From Rhodocyclaceae bacterium (lineage in GTDB: Bacteria > Pseudomonadota > Gammaproteobacteria > Burkholderiales > Rhodocyclaceae): a DNA stretch of 55,782 nucleotides. The DNA lies in contig JAGRGB010000215.1 of assembly GCA_020445745.1 (NCBI GenBank), positions 1 through 55,782 on the forward strand. The letters are read 5' to 3'. The translations under genes were made by a program, and so were the position numbers. The notes under the pieces were generated by a model. That model searched no databases. It was not told the DNA's origin and saw only the letters and a program-made list of their open reading frames with translations. Below, one piece after another: positions 33,925 to 43,307 of this stretch (position 1 is the first letter of the stretch; every line of letters begins with the position of its first letter).

Positions 33925-35109
33925 ATGGCAAATCGTGATGTTGTGGTTCTGAGCGCGGTGCGTTCCGCCATCGGTACGTTCGGCGGTTCGCTGAGCGGTA
34001 TGGAACCGGCCGATCTGGCGGGGGCCGTGATGAAGGAAGCGGTCGTTCGCTCCGGTGCCGATCCGCAACAGATCAACTACGTGACCGTCGGCAACTGCAT
34101 CCCGACCGAGTCGCGTTTCGCGTATGTCGCGCGCGTCGCGTCGATCCAGGCAGGCCTGCCGATGGATTCGGTGGCGATGGCGGTCAACCGCCTGTGCAGC
34201 TCCGGCCTGCAAGGCATCGTGACGACCTCCCAGGCGATCATGCTCGGCGATTGCGACCTCGGCGTCGGCGGTGGTGTCGAGGTGATGTCGCGGGGCACCT
34301 ACATGGCGCCGGCGATGCGTACCGGCGCGCGCATGGGTGACACCCAGCTGATCGACTCGATGGTGGCGACCCTGACCGACCCGTTCGGTGCCGGCCACAT
34401 GGGCATCACCGCCGAGAACCTGGCGGAGAAGTGGGGCCTCAGCCGTGAAGAGCAGGATGCGCTGGCCGTCGAGTCGCAGCGTCGCGCCGCCGCGGCGATC
34501 GCCGAAGGCCGCTTCAAGTCGCAGATCGTGCCGATCACGCTGAAGTCGCGCAAGGGCGAGGTCATCTTCGACACCGACGAGCACGTCAAGGCGAACACCA
34601 CGATGGAGACCCTGGCGAAGATGCGCCCGGCCTTCAAGAAGGACGGCACGGTGACCGCCGGCAACGCCTCGGGCATCAACGACGGCGCCTGCTTCATGGT
34701 GCTGGCCGGCGCCGACGCGGCCCAGAAGTCCGGCTACAAGCCGATCGCCCGGCTGGTGTCGTATGCGGTCGCCGGCGTGCCCAACCACCTGATGGGCGAG
34801 GGCCCGATCCCGGCCACCAAGATCGCGCTCAAGCGTGCCGGCCTGAGCCTCGACCAGATGGACGTGATCGAGTCCAACGAAGCCTTCGCCGCGCAGGCGC
34901 TGGCGGTGGCCAAGGCCCTCGAACTGGACATGAGCAAGACCAACCCCAACGGTGGAGCCATCGCGCTCGGCCACCCGGTCGGCTGCTCCGGCGCCTTCAT
35001 CGCCACCAAGGCCCTGTACGAGCTCGAGCGCACCGGCGGACGCTATGCGCTGGTGACGATGTGCATCGGCGGCGGTCAGGGTATCGCGACCGTGTTCGAA
35101 CGTCTGTGA
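33925..35109 (+). CDS. Acetyl-CoA C-acyltransferase (thiolase)
   Basis: The 394-residue thiolase has both catalytic cysteines and the His: C90 or so in VNRLCSSGLQGI, GHPVGCSGAF, and CIGGGQGIAT near the end, with NASGINDGACFMVLA and NEAFAAQALAV between. It either condenses two acyl-CoA, as in polyhydroxybutyrate synthesis, or cleaves 3-ketoacyl-CoA. Its length and motifs suit PhaA/BktB biosynthetic enzymes, but no phaB or phaC lies here. GGAGGGAAGG gives an excellent ribosome site. A terminator follows directly, so it is a single-gene unit. Confidence 0.93.
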   Translation: MANRDVVVLSAVRSAIGTFGGSLSGMEPADLAGAVMKEAVVRSGADPQQINYVTVGNCIPTESRFAYVARVASIQAGLPMDSVAMAVNRLCSSGLQGIVTTSQAIMLGDCDLGVGGGVEVMSRGTYMAPAMRTGARMGDTQLIDSMVATLTDPFGAGHMGITAENLAEKWGLSREEQDALAVESQRRAAAAIAEGRFKSQIVPITLKSRKGEVIFDTDEHVKANTTMETLAKMRPAFKKDGTVTAGNASGINDGACFMVLAGADAAQKSGYKPIARLVSYAVAGVPNHLMGEGPIPATKIALKRAGLSLDQMDVIESNEAFAAQALAVAKALELDMSKTNPNGGAIALGHPVGCSGAFIATKALYELERTGGRYALVTMCIGGGQGIATVFERL

Positions 35110-35130
35110 TCGCAGGCTGACGTCGTTTGG

Positions 35131-35155
35131 AACCCCCGCCGCGGCGGGGGTTTTT
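35131..35155 (+). terminator. Intrinsic terminator after the thiolase
   Basis: AACCCCCGCC (35131-35140) pairs with GGCGGGGGTT (35143-35152) around a two-base loop as drawn, with T5 at 35151-35155. It lies 22 bases after the thiolase stop. Confidence 0.88.
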
Positions 35156-35307
35156 CGTGCACCACGCTGCAGCCTCGCCGGATTCGATCGCCCCATGCTG
35201 GTGCATCTGATGGACAAAATCGCGGCCCTGCGCGGAATTCTGCTGGCACGCTTCTCGCGAGTTCCGCTCCATTCGGAAGTCAATATCCCAGGCGAGACGA
35301 GCGAGCA

Positions 35308-36726
35308 ATGGCAATCACCGAGTTTTACGACGAAATGCGGGAAGACGGTGGCCTGGTCCGTCCCCACTACGCGGACGTGTCGCGATGGCTCGACGACATG
35401 TCGACGGAGCGCATGGCGCGCAAGCGAGCCGAGGCCAACGCGCTGTTCCACCGCTTCGGCATCACGTTCGCGGTCTATGGCGAGGATTCCGGCACCGAGC
35501 GCCTGATTCCCTTCGACATCATCCCGCGGATCATCACCGCCGGCGAATGGCTCACCCTCGAAGCCGGCCTGCGCCAGCGGGTGATGGCGCTGAACGCGTT
35601 CATCCGCGACATCTACCACGAGCGCAGCATCCTCAAGGAGGGCCGCATACCGGAGCAGGATGTGCTGGGCAACGCCCAGTACCGCAAGGAGATGGTCGGC
35701 GTCCAGGTGGTGCACGACGTCTATGCGCACATCGCCGGGGTGGATATCGTGCGCGCCGGCGAAGGCGAGTTCTACGTGCTGGAGGACAACCTGCGGGTGC
35801 CGTCCGGCGTGTCCTACATGCTCGAGGACCGGCGCATGATGATGCGCCTGTTCCCGGAACTGTTCGCCAACAACCGGGTGGCCCCGGTGGATCACTACCC
35901 GAACCTCCTGCTCGACACGATGCGCAGCGTGGCGCCCGCCGGACAGGACAATCCGTCGGTCGTGGTGATGACTCCCGGGGCCTACAACAGCGCCTATTTC
36001 GAGCACGCCTTCCTGGCCCAGCAGATGGGTGTCGAACTGGTCGAGGGGCAGGATCTGTTCGTGCGCGACGAGATCGTGTACATGCGGACCACCCAGGGGC
36101 CCAAGCGGGTGGACGTTATCTACCGGCGGATCGACGACGATTTCCTGGATCCGCTGGCGTTCCGCCAGGACTCGATGCTGGGCGTGCCGGGGCTGCTGCA
36201 GGCCTACCGCGCCGGCAAGGTGACGCTGGCCAATGCGGTGGGCGGCGGACTCGCCGACGACAAGTCGATCTATCCCTATGTGCCCGAGATGATCCGCTTC
36301 TATCTGGGCGAGGAACCGATTCTGAACAACGTGCCGACCTACCGCTGCAGCGATCCGAAGCAACTCTCCCATGTGCTGGCCAATCTGCCGGAACTGGTGG
36401 TCAAGGAGGTCCATGGGGCCGGCGGCTACGGCATGCTGGTCGGTCCGACGGCCAGCAAGGACGAGATCGCGGCCTTCCGCGAACGGCTCACGGTGAATCC
36501 CGAGAAATACATCGCGCAGCCGACGCTGTCGTTGTCCGCGTGCCCGACCTACGTGGAGTCCGGCGTCGCGCCGCGTCATATCGACCTGCGGCCGTTCGTG
36601 CTGTCCGGCAAGGACGTGCGCATGGTGCCCGGTGGCCTTACCCGGGTGGCACTGCGCGAAGGTTCGCTGGTGGTGAATTCGTCGCAGGGCGGCGGCACCA
36701 AGGACACCTGGGTGCTGGAGGCCTGA
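35308..36726 (+). CDS. Circularly permuted ATP-grasp protein (DUF404/407 type)
   Basis: The 472-residue protein has the features of this permuted ATP-grasp ligase family: IPFDIIPRIITAGEWLTLEA, LEDNLRVPSGVSYMLEDRRM, NAVGGGLADDKSIYPYVPEM, KEVHGAGGYGMLVGP, and RHIDLRPFVLSGKDVRMVPG. Family members are thought to make amide bonds to an unknown peptide. It is followed after four bases by an alpha-E gene and then by an Anbu gene, the set known as the Anbu locus. The ribosome site (GACGAGCGAGC) is weak. Confidence 0.93.
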   Translation: MAITEFYDEMREDGGLVRPHYADVSRWLDDMSTERMARKRAEANALFHRFGITFAVYGEDSGTERLIPFDIIPRIITAGEWLTLEAGLRQRVMALNAFIRDIYHERSILKEGRIPEQDVLGNAQYRKEMVGVQVVHDVYAHIAGVDIVRAGEGEFYVLEDNLRVPSGVSYMLEDRRMMMRLFPELFANNRVAPVDHYPNLLLDTMRSVAPAGQDNPSVVVMTPGAYNSAYFEHAFLAQQMGVELVEGQDLFVRDEIVYMRTTQGPKRVDVIYRRIDDDFLDPLAFRQDSMLGVPGLLQAYRAGKVTLANAVGGGLADDKSIYPYVPEMIRFYLGEEPILNNVPTYRCSDPKQLSHVLANLPELVVKEVHGAGGYGMLVGPTASKDEIAAFRERLTVNPEKYIAQPTLSLSACPTYVESGVAPRHIDLRPFVLSGKDVRMVPGGLTRVALREGSLVVNSSQGGGTKDTWVLEA

Positions 36727-36730
36727 TCGA

Positions 36731-37675
36731 ATGCTGAGTCGAACCGCTGACCATCTGTTCTGGATGGCTCGTTACATGGAGCGCGCCGAGAATACCGCGC
36801 GCATGCTGGATGTCGGCTACCGCATGTCCCTGATGCCGCAGACCGAGGCCGAGGTCGAGCAGAACTGGGTCGGATTGCTGCGCATCATGTCGCTCGAGGA
36901 GCAGTACCGCGCCACCTGCGGCGCGGTGGACGGCGACAAGGTGATCCGCTTCATGATCTTCGATCCGGAGAATCCGTCGAGCATTCGCAACTGCCTGCGG
37001 GCGGCGCGCGAAAATGCCCACTCGGTGCGGGACACCTTGACCGCCGAACTGTGGGAAACGACCAACGCCACCTGGATCAAGGTGCGCGCGCTGACCCCGG
37101 AGATCCTCGCGGATCGTGGCGTCAGCGAGTTCTTCGAGTGGGTCAAGTACCGCTCGCACCTGTCGCGCGGGGTCACCATCGGCACCATGCTGCAGGACGA
37201 TTCGTGGCGCTTCATCCGGCTCGGCACCTTCCTCGAGCGGGCCGACAATACTGCCCGGATCCTCGACGTCAAGTATCAGGTGCTGGTGTCCGAGGACGGC
37301 GGCGAGGCGGCGGACTACTATCGCTGGAGCGCGCTGCTGCATTCGGTGTCGGCCTTCGAGGTGTATCGCAAGGCCTACCGCGACCTGATCTCCCCGGTCA
37401 AGGTGGCCGATCTGCTGATCCTCAACCAGGACATGCCGCGCTCGCTGGCACGCTGCATGCGCGAGGTCTATGCGAACCTGCAGGTGGTGGCCAATGACCG
37501 CTCCGGCGAGACCCTGAGACGGGCCGGCGAGCTCGAGGCGTCGCTGCGCTTCGGGCGCATCGACCACCTCCTGGACCAGGGCCTGCACTCCTTCCTGGAC
37601 CAGTTCATGGATCGCATCTACGATCTCGGCAACCGCATTTCGGACGATTTCCTGATCTCCCTTCGGGCGGGCTGA
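36731..37675 (+). CDS. Alpha-E domain protein (DUF403)
   Basis: The 314-residue all-helical protein begins MLSRTADHLFWMARYMERAE and continues NTARMLDVGYRMS. RLGTFLERADNTARILDVKY and NRISDDFLISLRAG are further conserved blocks. Two repeats of the ERAxNTARxLDV motif, near residues 18-28 and 167-179, suggest internal duplication. Proteins of this family always keep company with the permuted ATP-grasp enzyme. The function is unknown. It starts four bases after the ATP-grasp stop. Confidence 0.92.
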   Translation: MLSRTADHLFWMARYMERAENTARMLDVGYRMSLMPQTEAEVEQNWVGLLRIMSLEEQYRATCGAVDGDKVIRFMIFDPENPSSIRNCLRAARENAHSVRDTLTAELWETTNATWIKVRALTPEILADRGVSEFFEWVKYRSHLSRGVTIGTMLQDDSWRFIRLGTFLERADNTARILDVKYQVLVSEDGGEAADYYRWSALLHSVSAFEVYRKAYRDLISPVKVADLLILNQDMPRSLARCMREVYANLQVVANDRSGETLRRAGELEASLRFGRIDHLLDQGLHSFLDQFMDRIYDLGNRISDDFLISLRAG

Positions 37676-37763
37676 GAGCCGGTCGCGGGAGCGCGTCGCA
37701 AGAGCTTGGTGCCGGCAGTGTGATCGGCAGATAATGCGCCGTTTTCGGCGACGGGATGTCGAC

Positions 37764-38501
37764 GTGACCTATTGCGTGGGAATGCTGCTGCAGGCAGGCT
37801 TGGTGATGTTGGCCGATTCGCGCACCAACGCCGGCGTCGACCACGTCAATACCTTCCGCAAGCTGCGCGTGTACGTGCGCCCGGGAGAGCGCTGCCTGGT
37901 ATTGATGAGCGCCGGCAACCTGGCGATCACCCAGGCGGTCGCATCGATCCTCGACGAGGCGCGGCGCTTCGACGGCGATTCGCCAGGCCTGCTCGATGTA
38001 CCGAGCATGTTCGAGGCCGCACGCCATGTCGGCGACACCCTGCGCTCGGTGTACAAGCGCGATGCCGACGCGCTCGCCGCGTTCGGCATCGACTTCAACG
38101 CCAACCTGATCCTCGGTGGCCAGATTGCCGGCGAGCCGCCTCGACTGTTCAGCATCTACGCCGCCGGCAACTTCATCGAGGCGACCTGCGAGACGCCTTA
38201 CTTCCAGATCGGCGAGTTGAAGTACGGCAAGCCCATCCTCGATCGCGTGCTGCGCTGGGACACGCCCCTCGACGAAGCGGTCAAGTGCGCGCTGATTTCG
38301 ATGGATTCGACGATCCGTTCCAATCTGTCGGTCGGCCTGCCGCTGGACCTGGCGATCGTCGAGCGCGACGCCCTGGCCCTGCGCAGCCACCACCTGATCG
38401 ACGCCGACAACCCCTATTTCGCGATGGTGCGAGCACGCTGGGGAGACGCGCTGCGGGTCGCCTTCGACGCGATCCCCAATCCCGACGGCGCGTTCGACTG
38501 A
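37764..38501 (+). CDS. Anbu/proteasome-type protease
   Basis: This 245-residue protein is of the proteasome fold: TYCVGMLLQAGLVMLADSRT and NAGVDHVNTFRKLRVYVRPG, with LMSAGNLAITQAVASILDEA and IYAAGNFIEATCETPYFQIG. The GTG start at 37764 places Thr at position 2, as in Anbu proteins where this Thr is the N-terminal nucleophile; an upstream ATG at 37734 would hide it. Anbu assembles as a large helical or ring-like particle in other bacteria. It follows the ATP-grasp and alpha-E genes by 88 bases. The usual transglutaminase-like gene is missing from this cluster. Confidence 0.92.
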   Translation: MTYCVGMLLQAGLVMLADSRTNAGVDHVNTFRKLRVYVRPGERCLVLMSAGNLAITQAVASILDEARRFDGDSPGLLDVPSMFEAARHVGDTLRSVYKRDADALAAFGIDFNANLILGGQIAGEPPRLFSIYAAGNFIEATCETPYFQIGELKYGKPILDRVLRWDTPLDEAVKCALISMDSTIRSNLSVGLPLDLAIVERDALALRSHHLIDADNPYFAMVRARWGDALRVAFDAIPNPDGAFD

Positions 38502-38568
38502 CACGGTCGGCCGGACCAGGCGCGCTGCCGCCATTGCGCCACGGCGACCGTGCCGGGCCGTAGCACGG

Positions 38569-39459
38569 CTACCAGCCCCGGCCGTCGCGCCGCTGGGCCT
38601 CGATTTCGTCCCGGAAGAGATTGAAGTGGGTCCATCGGCGCGGGTGGATGCGCCCCGATTCCGCCGCGTCGCGCAGCGCGCAGCCGGGCTCGAGATCGTG
38701 CCGGCAATCGCGAAACCGGCACTGGCCGGCCAGGGGCGCCAACTCGCGGAAGCAGCCCAGCAGTCGACCGGGGGCGATATGGGCCAGGCCGAAGACCTGC
38801 AGCCCGGGGCTGTCGATCAGTTCGCCGCCACCGGCCAGCGAGTACAGCCGGGCATAGGTGGTGGTGTGCTTGCCGGAGTCGAGGCTCGCCGAAATCTCCC
38901 GGGTTGCCGCCTCGGCCTCCGGCACCAGCGCATTGACGAGGGTGCTCTTGCCCATTCCCGACTGGCCGACCAGCACCGAGCAATGGGCTCGCAGATGGGG
39001 GGCGAGCACTTCGCCGCCGGCCCTGGCCGACATTTCGATCAGCGGATAGCCCAGGCTCGCGAAGGGCTGCAGCATCTCGCGCGCCGCCTCCAGCCGCTCG
39101 GCGAGGTCGATCTTGTTGAGCACGAGCAGAACCTGGATCGACTGGTCCTCGGCGGCACAGATGCAGCGCGAGACCAGTTCATCGCTGAAGCCGGGCTCGG
39201 TGGCCATGACCAGCACGACCTGGGTGACATTGGCGGCGATCAGCTTCTCCTTCCAGGCATCGGACCGGTAGAGCAGGCTGCTGCGCTCGACGACGCGCTG
39301 GATCACGCCCTGGTCGTCGCCCCGCGGTGCGAATTCGATGTGATCGCCGCACGCCAGCGAGCTGCGCTTGCCACGCGGATAACACAGGAAATCCCGGCCG
39401 TCCGCGCCGGCGACCTCGTACTGGCGACCGAACGCGGCGCGGACACGGCCCCGCATCAT
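38569..39459 (-). CDS. rsgA: Ribosome small subunit GTPase
   Basis: RsgA matures the 30S subunit. The 296-residue protein has an OB-fold (VRAAFGRQYEVAGADGRDFL) then a circularly permuted GTPase, in which LVLNKIDLAE (G4) comes before GQSGMGKSTLVNALVP (G1) and LIDSPGLQVFG (G3). The C-terminal zinc part is CRFRDCRHDLEPGCALRDA with Cys and His ligands. ATG 39459 overlaps the stop of the upstream protease gene (ATGA), so the two are translated together, an arrangement seen in other betaproteobacteria with orn nearby. Confidence 0.95.
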   Translation of the reverse strand: MMRGRVRAAFGRQYEVAGADGRDFLCYPRGKRSSLACGDHIEFAPRGDDQGVIQRVVERSSLLYRSDAWKEKLIAANVTQVVLVMATEPGFSDELVSRCICAAEDQSIQVLLVLNKIDLAERLEAAREMLQPFASLGYPLIEMSARAGGEVLAPHLRAHCSVLVGQSGMGKSTLVNALVPEAEAATREISASLDSGKHTTTYARLYSLAGGGELIDSPGLQVFGLAHIAPGRLLGCFRELAPLAGQCRFRDCRHDLEPGCALRDAAESGRIHPRRWTHFNLFRDEIEAQRRDGRGW

Positions 39460-40736
39460 GCGTGGGCAGGCTGGGCGTTGCGGTCGGGTTGCTGCGCCAA
39501 CTGCTCGAGGTGGGCGATGCGCAATGCGGCCGGCGGATGGGAATCGTGGAAGCCCGAGTACCAAGGATCGGGCGTGAGGGTGGACGCATTGTCGCGGTAG
39601 AGCTTGACCAATGCACCGATCAACGGCGCCGCCCCGGTGTGCTCTGCGGCATAGCTGTCGGCCTGGTATTCGTGGCGGCGCGACCACAGGCTCGTCAACG
39701 GGGCCAGTGGCAGCAGAAAGGCCGGCAGCGCCAGCATGAACAGCGCCAGCAGCGTCGCGGCATCCCGCGACTGCATGCCGAGCCCGTCGTAGAACCAGCC
39801 CTGGTCGGCCAGCCAGCCCAGCAGCGCGAGGACCGCAAAGCTGACGAGCGCCATCAGCACGATGCGCTTGAGCACGTGCCCATGATGGAAATGGCCGAGT
39901 TCGTGGGCCAGCACCGCCTCGATCTCGTCGACGTCGAGGCGCCTCAGCAGGGTGTCGAAGAAGACGATGCGCTTGGCTCTGCCGAAGCCGGTAAAGTAGG
40001 CGTTGCCGTGGGACGATCGACGGGAACCGTCCATCACGAACAGCCCGTCGGCGTGAAAGCCGCAGCGCTCGAGGAGGCGGGTGACGCGATCGCGGATCGC
40101 CCCGTCCTCGAGGGGCTCGAAGCGGTTGAACAGGGGCGCGATGAAGGTCGGCCAGATCACCATCGCCAGCAAGTTGAAGGCGAGCCAGCCGGCCCACACG
40201 GTGAGCCACCAGTACTGGCTGCTGCCATCCATCAGCCACAGCGCGCCGGCGAGCAGCGGCAGACCGATCGTTGCCGACAGGGCCGCGCCCTTGACGGTGT
40301 CGGCGAGGAACAGGGACGGGCTGATGCGATTGAAGCCGAACCTGGCCTCGGTGACGAACACGCGATGGAGTTCGAAAGGCAACTCGATGGCCCAGCCGAG
40401 CACGGCGATCAGCGCGATCAAGGCGATGCCGTGGGGGAGGCTGCCGGGATCGAGGAAGGCGGCCAGCGCGGTGTGCAGATCCTGCAGCAACCCGCCGAGC
40501 GTCAGCCACAGCAGCCACGCCGTGGCCACCAGCATCTCCGGCAGGCGTGCCTTCACGCGGGCGATCGTGTAGTCGGCGGCGCGCTGGTGGGCGGCCACGT
40601 CGATGAGCTTCCGGAAGGCCTCCGGCACGGCCCCGCGGTGGGCGGCGACATGGCGGATCTGGCGCCGTGCGAGATACAGCCTCAGCGCGAGTCCCGACAG
40701 CGCGAACAGCAGGAAGACGACGGCAAATACGGACAT
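39456..40736 (-). CDS. M48-family membrane metalloprotease (Ste24/CAAX protease-like)
   Basis: The 426-residue polytopic protein has several membrane segments and the zinc motif HELGH in VLAHELGHFHHGHVLKR, with the third ligand in RRHEYQADSYAAEH. ELPFELHRVFVTEARFGFNR and GSRRSSHGNAYFTGFGRAKR are Ste24 signatures. Bacteria have no CAAX processing, so it probably degrades membrane proteins. The start at 40736 (MSVFAVVFLLFALSG) is chosen because the longer frame runs back through a promoter-like stretch. It overlaps rsgA and is divergent from orn. Confidence 0.93.
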   Translation of the reverse strand: MSVFAVVFLLFALSGLALRLYLARRQIRHVAAHRGAVPEAFRKLIDVAAHQRAADYTIARVKARLPEMLVATAWLLWLTLGGLLQDLHTALAAFLDPGSLPHGIALIALIAVLGWAIELPFELHRVFVTEARFGFNRISPSLFLADTVKGAALSATIGLPLLAGALWLMDGSSQYWWLTVWAGWLAFNLLAMVIWPTFIAPLFNRFEPLEDGAIRDRVTRLLERCGFHADGLFVMDGSRRSSHGNAYFTGFGRAKRIVFFDTLLRRLDVDEIEAVLAHELGHFHHGHVLKRIVLMALVSFAVLALLGWLADQGWFYDGLGMQSRDAATLLALFMLALPAFLLPLAPLTSLWSRRHEYQADSYAAEHTGAAPLIGALVKLYRDNASTLTPDPWYSGFHDSHPPAALRIAHLEQLAQQPDRNAQPAHA

Positions 40737-40813
40737 GGACGCTCCGGGCCGTGGGCGGGGCGCGGCGGGCCGGCTTGTGAGACCATTCGATCTTTTGGGA
40801 TACCGCACGGATT

Positions 40814-41362
40814 ATGGCACAGGACCAGAACCACCTCATCTGGCTGGACATGGAGATGACCGGCCTAGATCCCGAGCGCGATCGCATCATCGAACTGGCA
40901 GTGGTCGTCACCGATGCCGGCCTGCAGACCGTGGCCGAAGGACCGGTGATCGCAGTTCATCAGCCGGACGCGGTGCTGGACGGGATGGACGAGTGGAACC
41001 GCAACACCCACGGCCGATCGGGGCTGACCGACCGGGTCAAGGCCTCCCGCATCGACGAGGCCGAGGCCGAACAGCTGCTGCTGGCTTTCGTCAAGGCCCA
41101 TGTTCCGGCCAGGACCTCACCGATGTGCGGCAACTCGATCTGCCAGGATCGCCGATTCATGGCCCGCTACATGCCGCAGCTCGAGGCCTGGTTCCATTAT
41201 CGCAACCTGGATGTGTCGACCCTGAAGGAACTCGCCCGTCGCTGGCGACCGGCGGTGGCCAAGAGCGTGGTCAAGAAGGGGCGCCACGAGGCGCTCGCCG
41301 ACATCTACGAGTCGATTGCCGAACTGGCCCACTATCGGGACAACTTTCTGAAGCTCGACTGA
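40814..41362 (+). CDS. orn: Oligoribonuclease
   Basis: This DEDDh exonuclease degrades 2- to 5-mer RNA, including pGpG from c-di-GMP breakdown. The 182-residue protein has [20 protein letters not shown] (first Asp and Glu), [17 protein letters not shown], and [17 protein letters not shown] with the final His and Asp. The EAL protein at 12563 could feed it through pGpG. It is divergent from the M48 protease gene, with 77 bases between, and convergent with the glycosyltransferase, whose stop lies six bases away. Confidence 0.97.
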   Translation: MAQDQNHLIWLDMEMTGLDPERDRIIELAVVVTDAGLQTVAEGPVIAVHQPDAVLDGMDEWNRNTHGRSGLTDRVKASRIDEAEAEQLLLAFVKAHVPARTSPMCGNSICQDRRFMARYMPQLEAWFHYRNLDVSTLKELARRWRPAVAKSVVKKGRHEALADIYESIAELAHYRDNFLKLD

Positions 41363-41368
41363 GCGGCT

Positions 41369-42955
41369 CTAGGGGTGTGCCGAGAGCAGGACCAGACGTT
41401 CGTGCTGGCGGCCGCCACCGCGCTCGAAGCGCCACAGTTCCCGGCCCACGGTGGCGAGGTCGCCGGGTGCCGAGCGGCGGTCCTGGAATACCAGGATCAG
41501 CGGGCAGCCGCGTGCTTCGCTTTCGCTGGCGACCCGCACGCCGGCGAAATAGTGCATCGCCGATCGCTGTGACAAGCCGAGCCCGACGCCGTCGATGCAC
41601 TCGCCCGGATGATCCCGCAGCACCACGGCCAGTTCCTGTGCCGCCGGTCGATAGCTGCGCGAATGGTCGAACCACGGTTGCCCCATCGAGATCGCCAGGC
41701 ACCACAGCAGAGTCATCCCCAGCGCCCAGGTCAGCGCCGCGTCCCGCCCGGCGGGGCGCCGCCACGCCAGATAGACGATCCACGCCACCACCACGGCACC
41801 GGAAACCGCCAGCGCCAGCACGCCGAGAGTCAGATCGAACCCCGGCGCGAGCTTTTTGAAATGGCGCGCCAGTCCGGGTGGCCAGGCATTGACCAGCGCG
41901 CTCCAGGCCAGCCACAGCAGGATGCCCAAGGCGCTGAAGGTCATCACCGCGAACCAGTCGAAGGCCGCAGCGGCACCACGCCGCAGGCGCTCCACGGCGG
42001 GCGCCGCGAGCAGTGCCAGCGGCACGATCAACGGCAGCATCTGGGCGGGCCTGAGGCTCCCGGTCAACACCACCGCAAGCAGCGCCGGCACCAGGGCGGC
42101 CAGCAACAGCGGCACATGGGAGATGGCCGCGCCATGCCAGGCGCGCCACATCGACCACAGCGCCAACGGCCACAGCGGCCACAGCGACCAGCCGAACAGC
42201 TTGAACCAATCGACCACCCGGTCCGCTGCCGGGACGGCCGGGCGCAGCGCGTCGAACTCGGCGCCCAGCCAGGAATTCCAGCCCGGCTGGGCCGACGCCG
42301 GCAGCAACCAGGCAACGGCGATCACCGTCGCGATCGCCATCGCAGCGAGGACGGCGATCGGGCTCGCCCGGTCGCTGCGATCGCTCGGCAGCAGTTGGAA
42401 CAGCAGCAGTGGCCAGGTGACCAGTGCGCCGACGATGCCGGCGAACAGGAAGGCGGCGCCGGCACAGACGCCGGCGGCCGGCAGTGCCAGCCGATGGCGC
42501 GACACCAGCATCCACAGGGTGCACGCCTGGGCGGCCAGCAGCCCCATTACCGGCTGGGTCTCGTGGGCATGCACGACCAGGCCGAGGCTGCCGATGGTCA
42601 GCAACACCACCGCGCTGCGCGCCTGCGTGCCGTGCATCAGGCCAGAGGCTCTCCACAGCGCCCACAGGGCAGCCGCTGTCAGCAGCGCGCTGGTCAGGCG
42701 GGCGCCGTCGTGCAGCGGCAGCAGCCACTCGAGCGCGATCGCCAGGGCCGAGGCCAGCCAGTAGAACAGCGGGCCGAAGTCGGTGCTGGTGTCGGCGCCG
42801 AGCGCGGGCAGCAGCGCCGGGCCACCGTCGATCATCTCGAACACCAGGCCGAAGTGCCGGGCGTCGTCGCCACGCCAGGGGTCATGGCCGACCGTGCCTA
42901 CCAACAGGTAGATCACGGCGATCGACAGCAGGATCCGGGACGCGTTTCGGCTCAT
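41369..42955 (-). CDS. Membrane glycosyltransferase, PMT/ArnT (GT39/GT83) type
   Basis: The 528-residue protein has about 12 membrane segments. The first periplasmic loop reads YLLVGTVGHDPWRGDDARHF, with the D-D acidic pair expected of lipid-linked sugar transferases, then TSTDFGPLFYWLASALAIAL. The C-terminal periplasmic part (QPWFDHSRSYRPAAQELAVV...ECIDGVGLGLSQRSAMHYFA) is a soluble domain as in ArnT-like enzymes. Such proteins move a sugar from a polyprenyl carrier to lipid A or a protein. The acceptor is unknown. No carrier-synthesis genes lie nearby. Confidence 0.85.
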   Translation of the reverse strand: MSRNASRILLSIAVIYLLVGTVGHDPWRGDDARHFGLVFEMIDGGPALLPALGADTSTDFGPLFYWLASALAIALEWLLPLHDGARLTSALLTAAALWALWRASGLMHGTQARSAVVLLTIGSLGLVVHAHETQPVMGLLAAQACTLWMLVSRHRLALPAAGVCAGAAFLFAGIVGALVTWPLLLFQLLPSDRSDRASPIAVLAAMAIATVIAVAWLLPASAQPGWNSWLGAEFDALRPAVPAADRVVDWFKLFGWSLWPLWPLALWSMWRAWHGAAISHVPLLLAALVPALLAVVLTGSLRPAQMLPLIVPLALLAAPAVERLRRGAAAAFDWFAVMTFSALGILLWLAWSALVNAWPPGLARHFKKLAPGFDLTLGVLALAVSGAVVVAWIVYLAWRRPAGRDAALTWALGMTLLWCLAISMGQPWFDHSRSYRPAAQELAVVLRDHPGECIDGVGLGLSQRSAMHYFAGVRVASESEARGCPLILVFQDRRSAPGDLATVGRELWRFERGGGRQHERLVLLSAHP

Positions 42956-43042
42956 GCGGGAGGTCGTTGGGGGCGACGGAATGGCTTGGCCGCGAGTCTA
43001 TCAGCTTGCGGTCGGCTTGCCCGGCCGCCGTCGCCGGACGAC

Positions 43043-43066
43043 AAAAAAGGCAGCCGTGGCTGCCTT
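43043..43066 (-). terminator. Intrinsic terminator of rpmE
   Basis: AAGGCAGCC (43047-43055) pairs with GGCTGCCTT (43058-43066) around GT. Read on the minus strand, the stem is followed by six T (43043-43048, partly within the stem). It lies 23 bases after the rpmE stop. Confidence 0.85.
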
Positions 43067-43088
43067 GGGGTCGTCTCGGGCGCCTCGT

Positions 43089-43307
43089 TCAGGACAGGCG
43101 CTGGACGTTGCCGTACTTCTGGCGGAAGCGCTCGACCCGGCCGGCGGTGTCGACGATGCGCTGCTTGCCGGTGAAGAACGGGTGGCACTGGGAGCAGACC
43201 TCGATGTGCATGCTCTGCTTCGGCGAAGTCGAACGGGTCTTGAAGCTGTTGCCGCAAGAGCAGGTGACTTCGATCTCTTTGTAATTCGGATGGATGTCTG
43301 CTTTCAT
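43089..43307 (-). CDS. rpmE: 50S ribosomal protein L31 (zinc-binding type)
   Basis: The 72-residue protein [20 protein letters not shown] has cysteines at 16 and 18, then CSQC at 38-41, the four zinc ligands of the C+ form of L31, with [20 protein letters not shown] after. The zinc form is used when zinc is plentiful. A GAAGGATACGAA site precedes ATG 43307. It is a single gene with a good terminator. Confidence 0.97.
   Translation of the reverse strand: MKADIHPNYKEIEVTCSCGNSFKTRSTSPKQSMHIEVCSQCHPFFTGKQRIVDTAGRVERFRQKYGNVQRLS

Noticed and set aside
38569-40911. Single 780-codon frame spanning the M48 protease and rsgA
   Set aside because: The first 480 codons are an out-of-frame reading of the protease gene; rsgA begins at its own ATG overlapping the protease stop, so there is no fusion protein.
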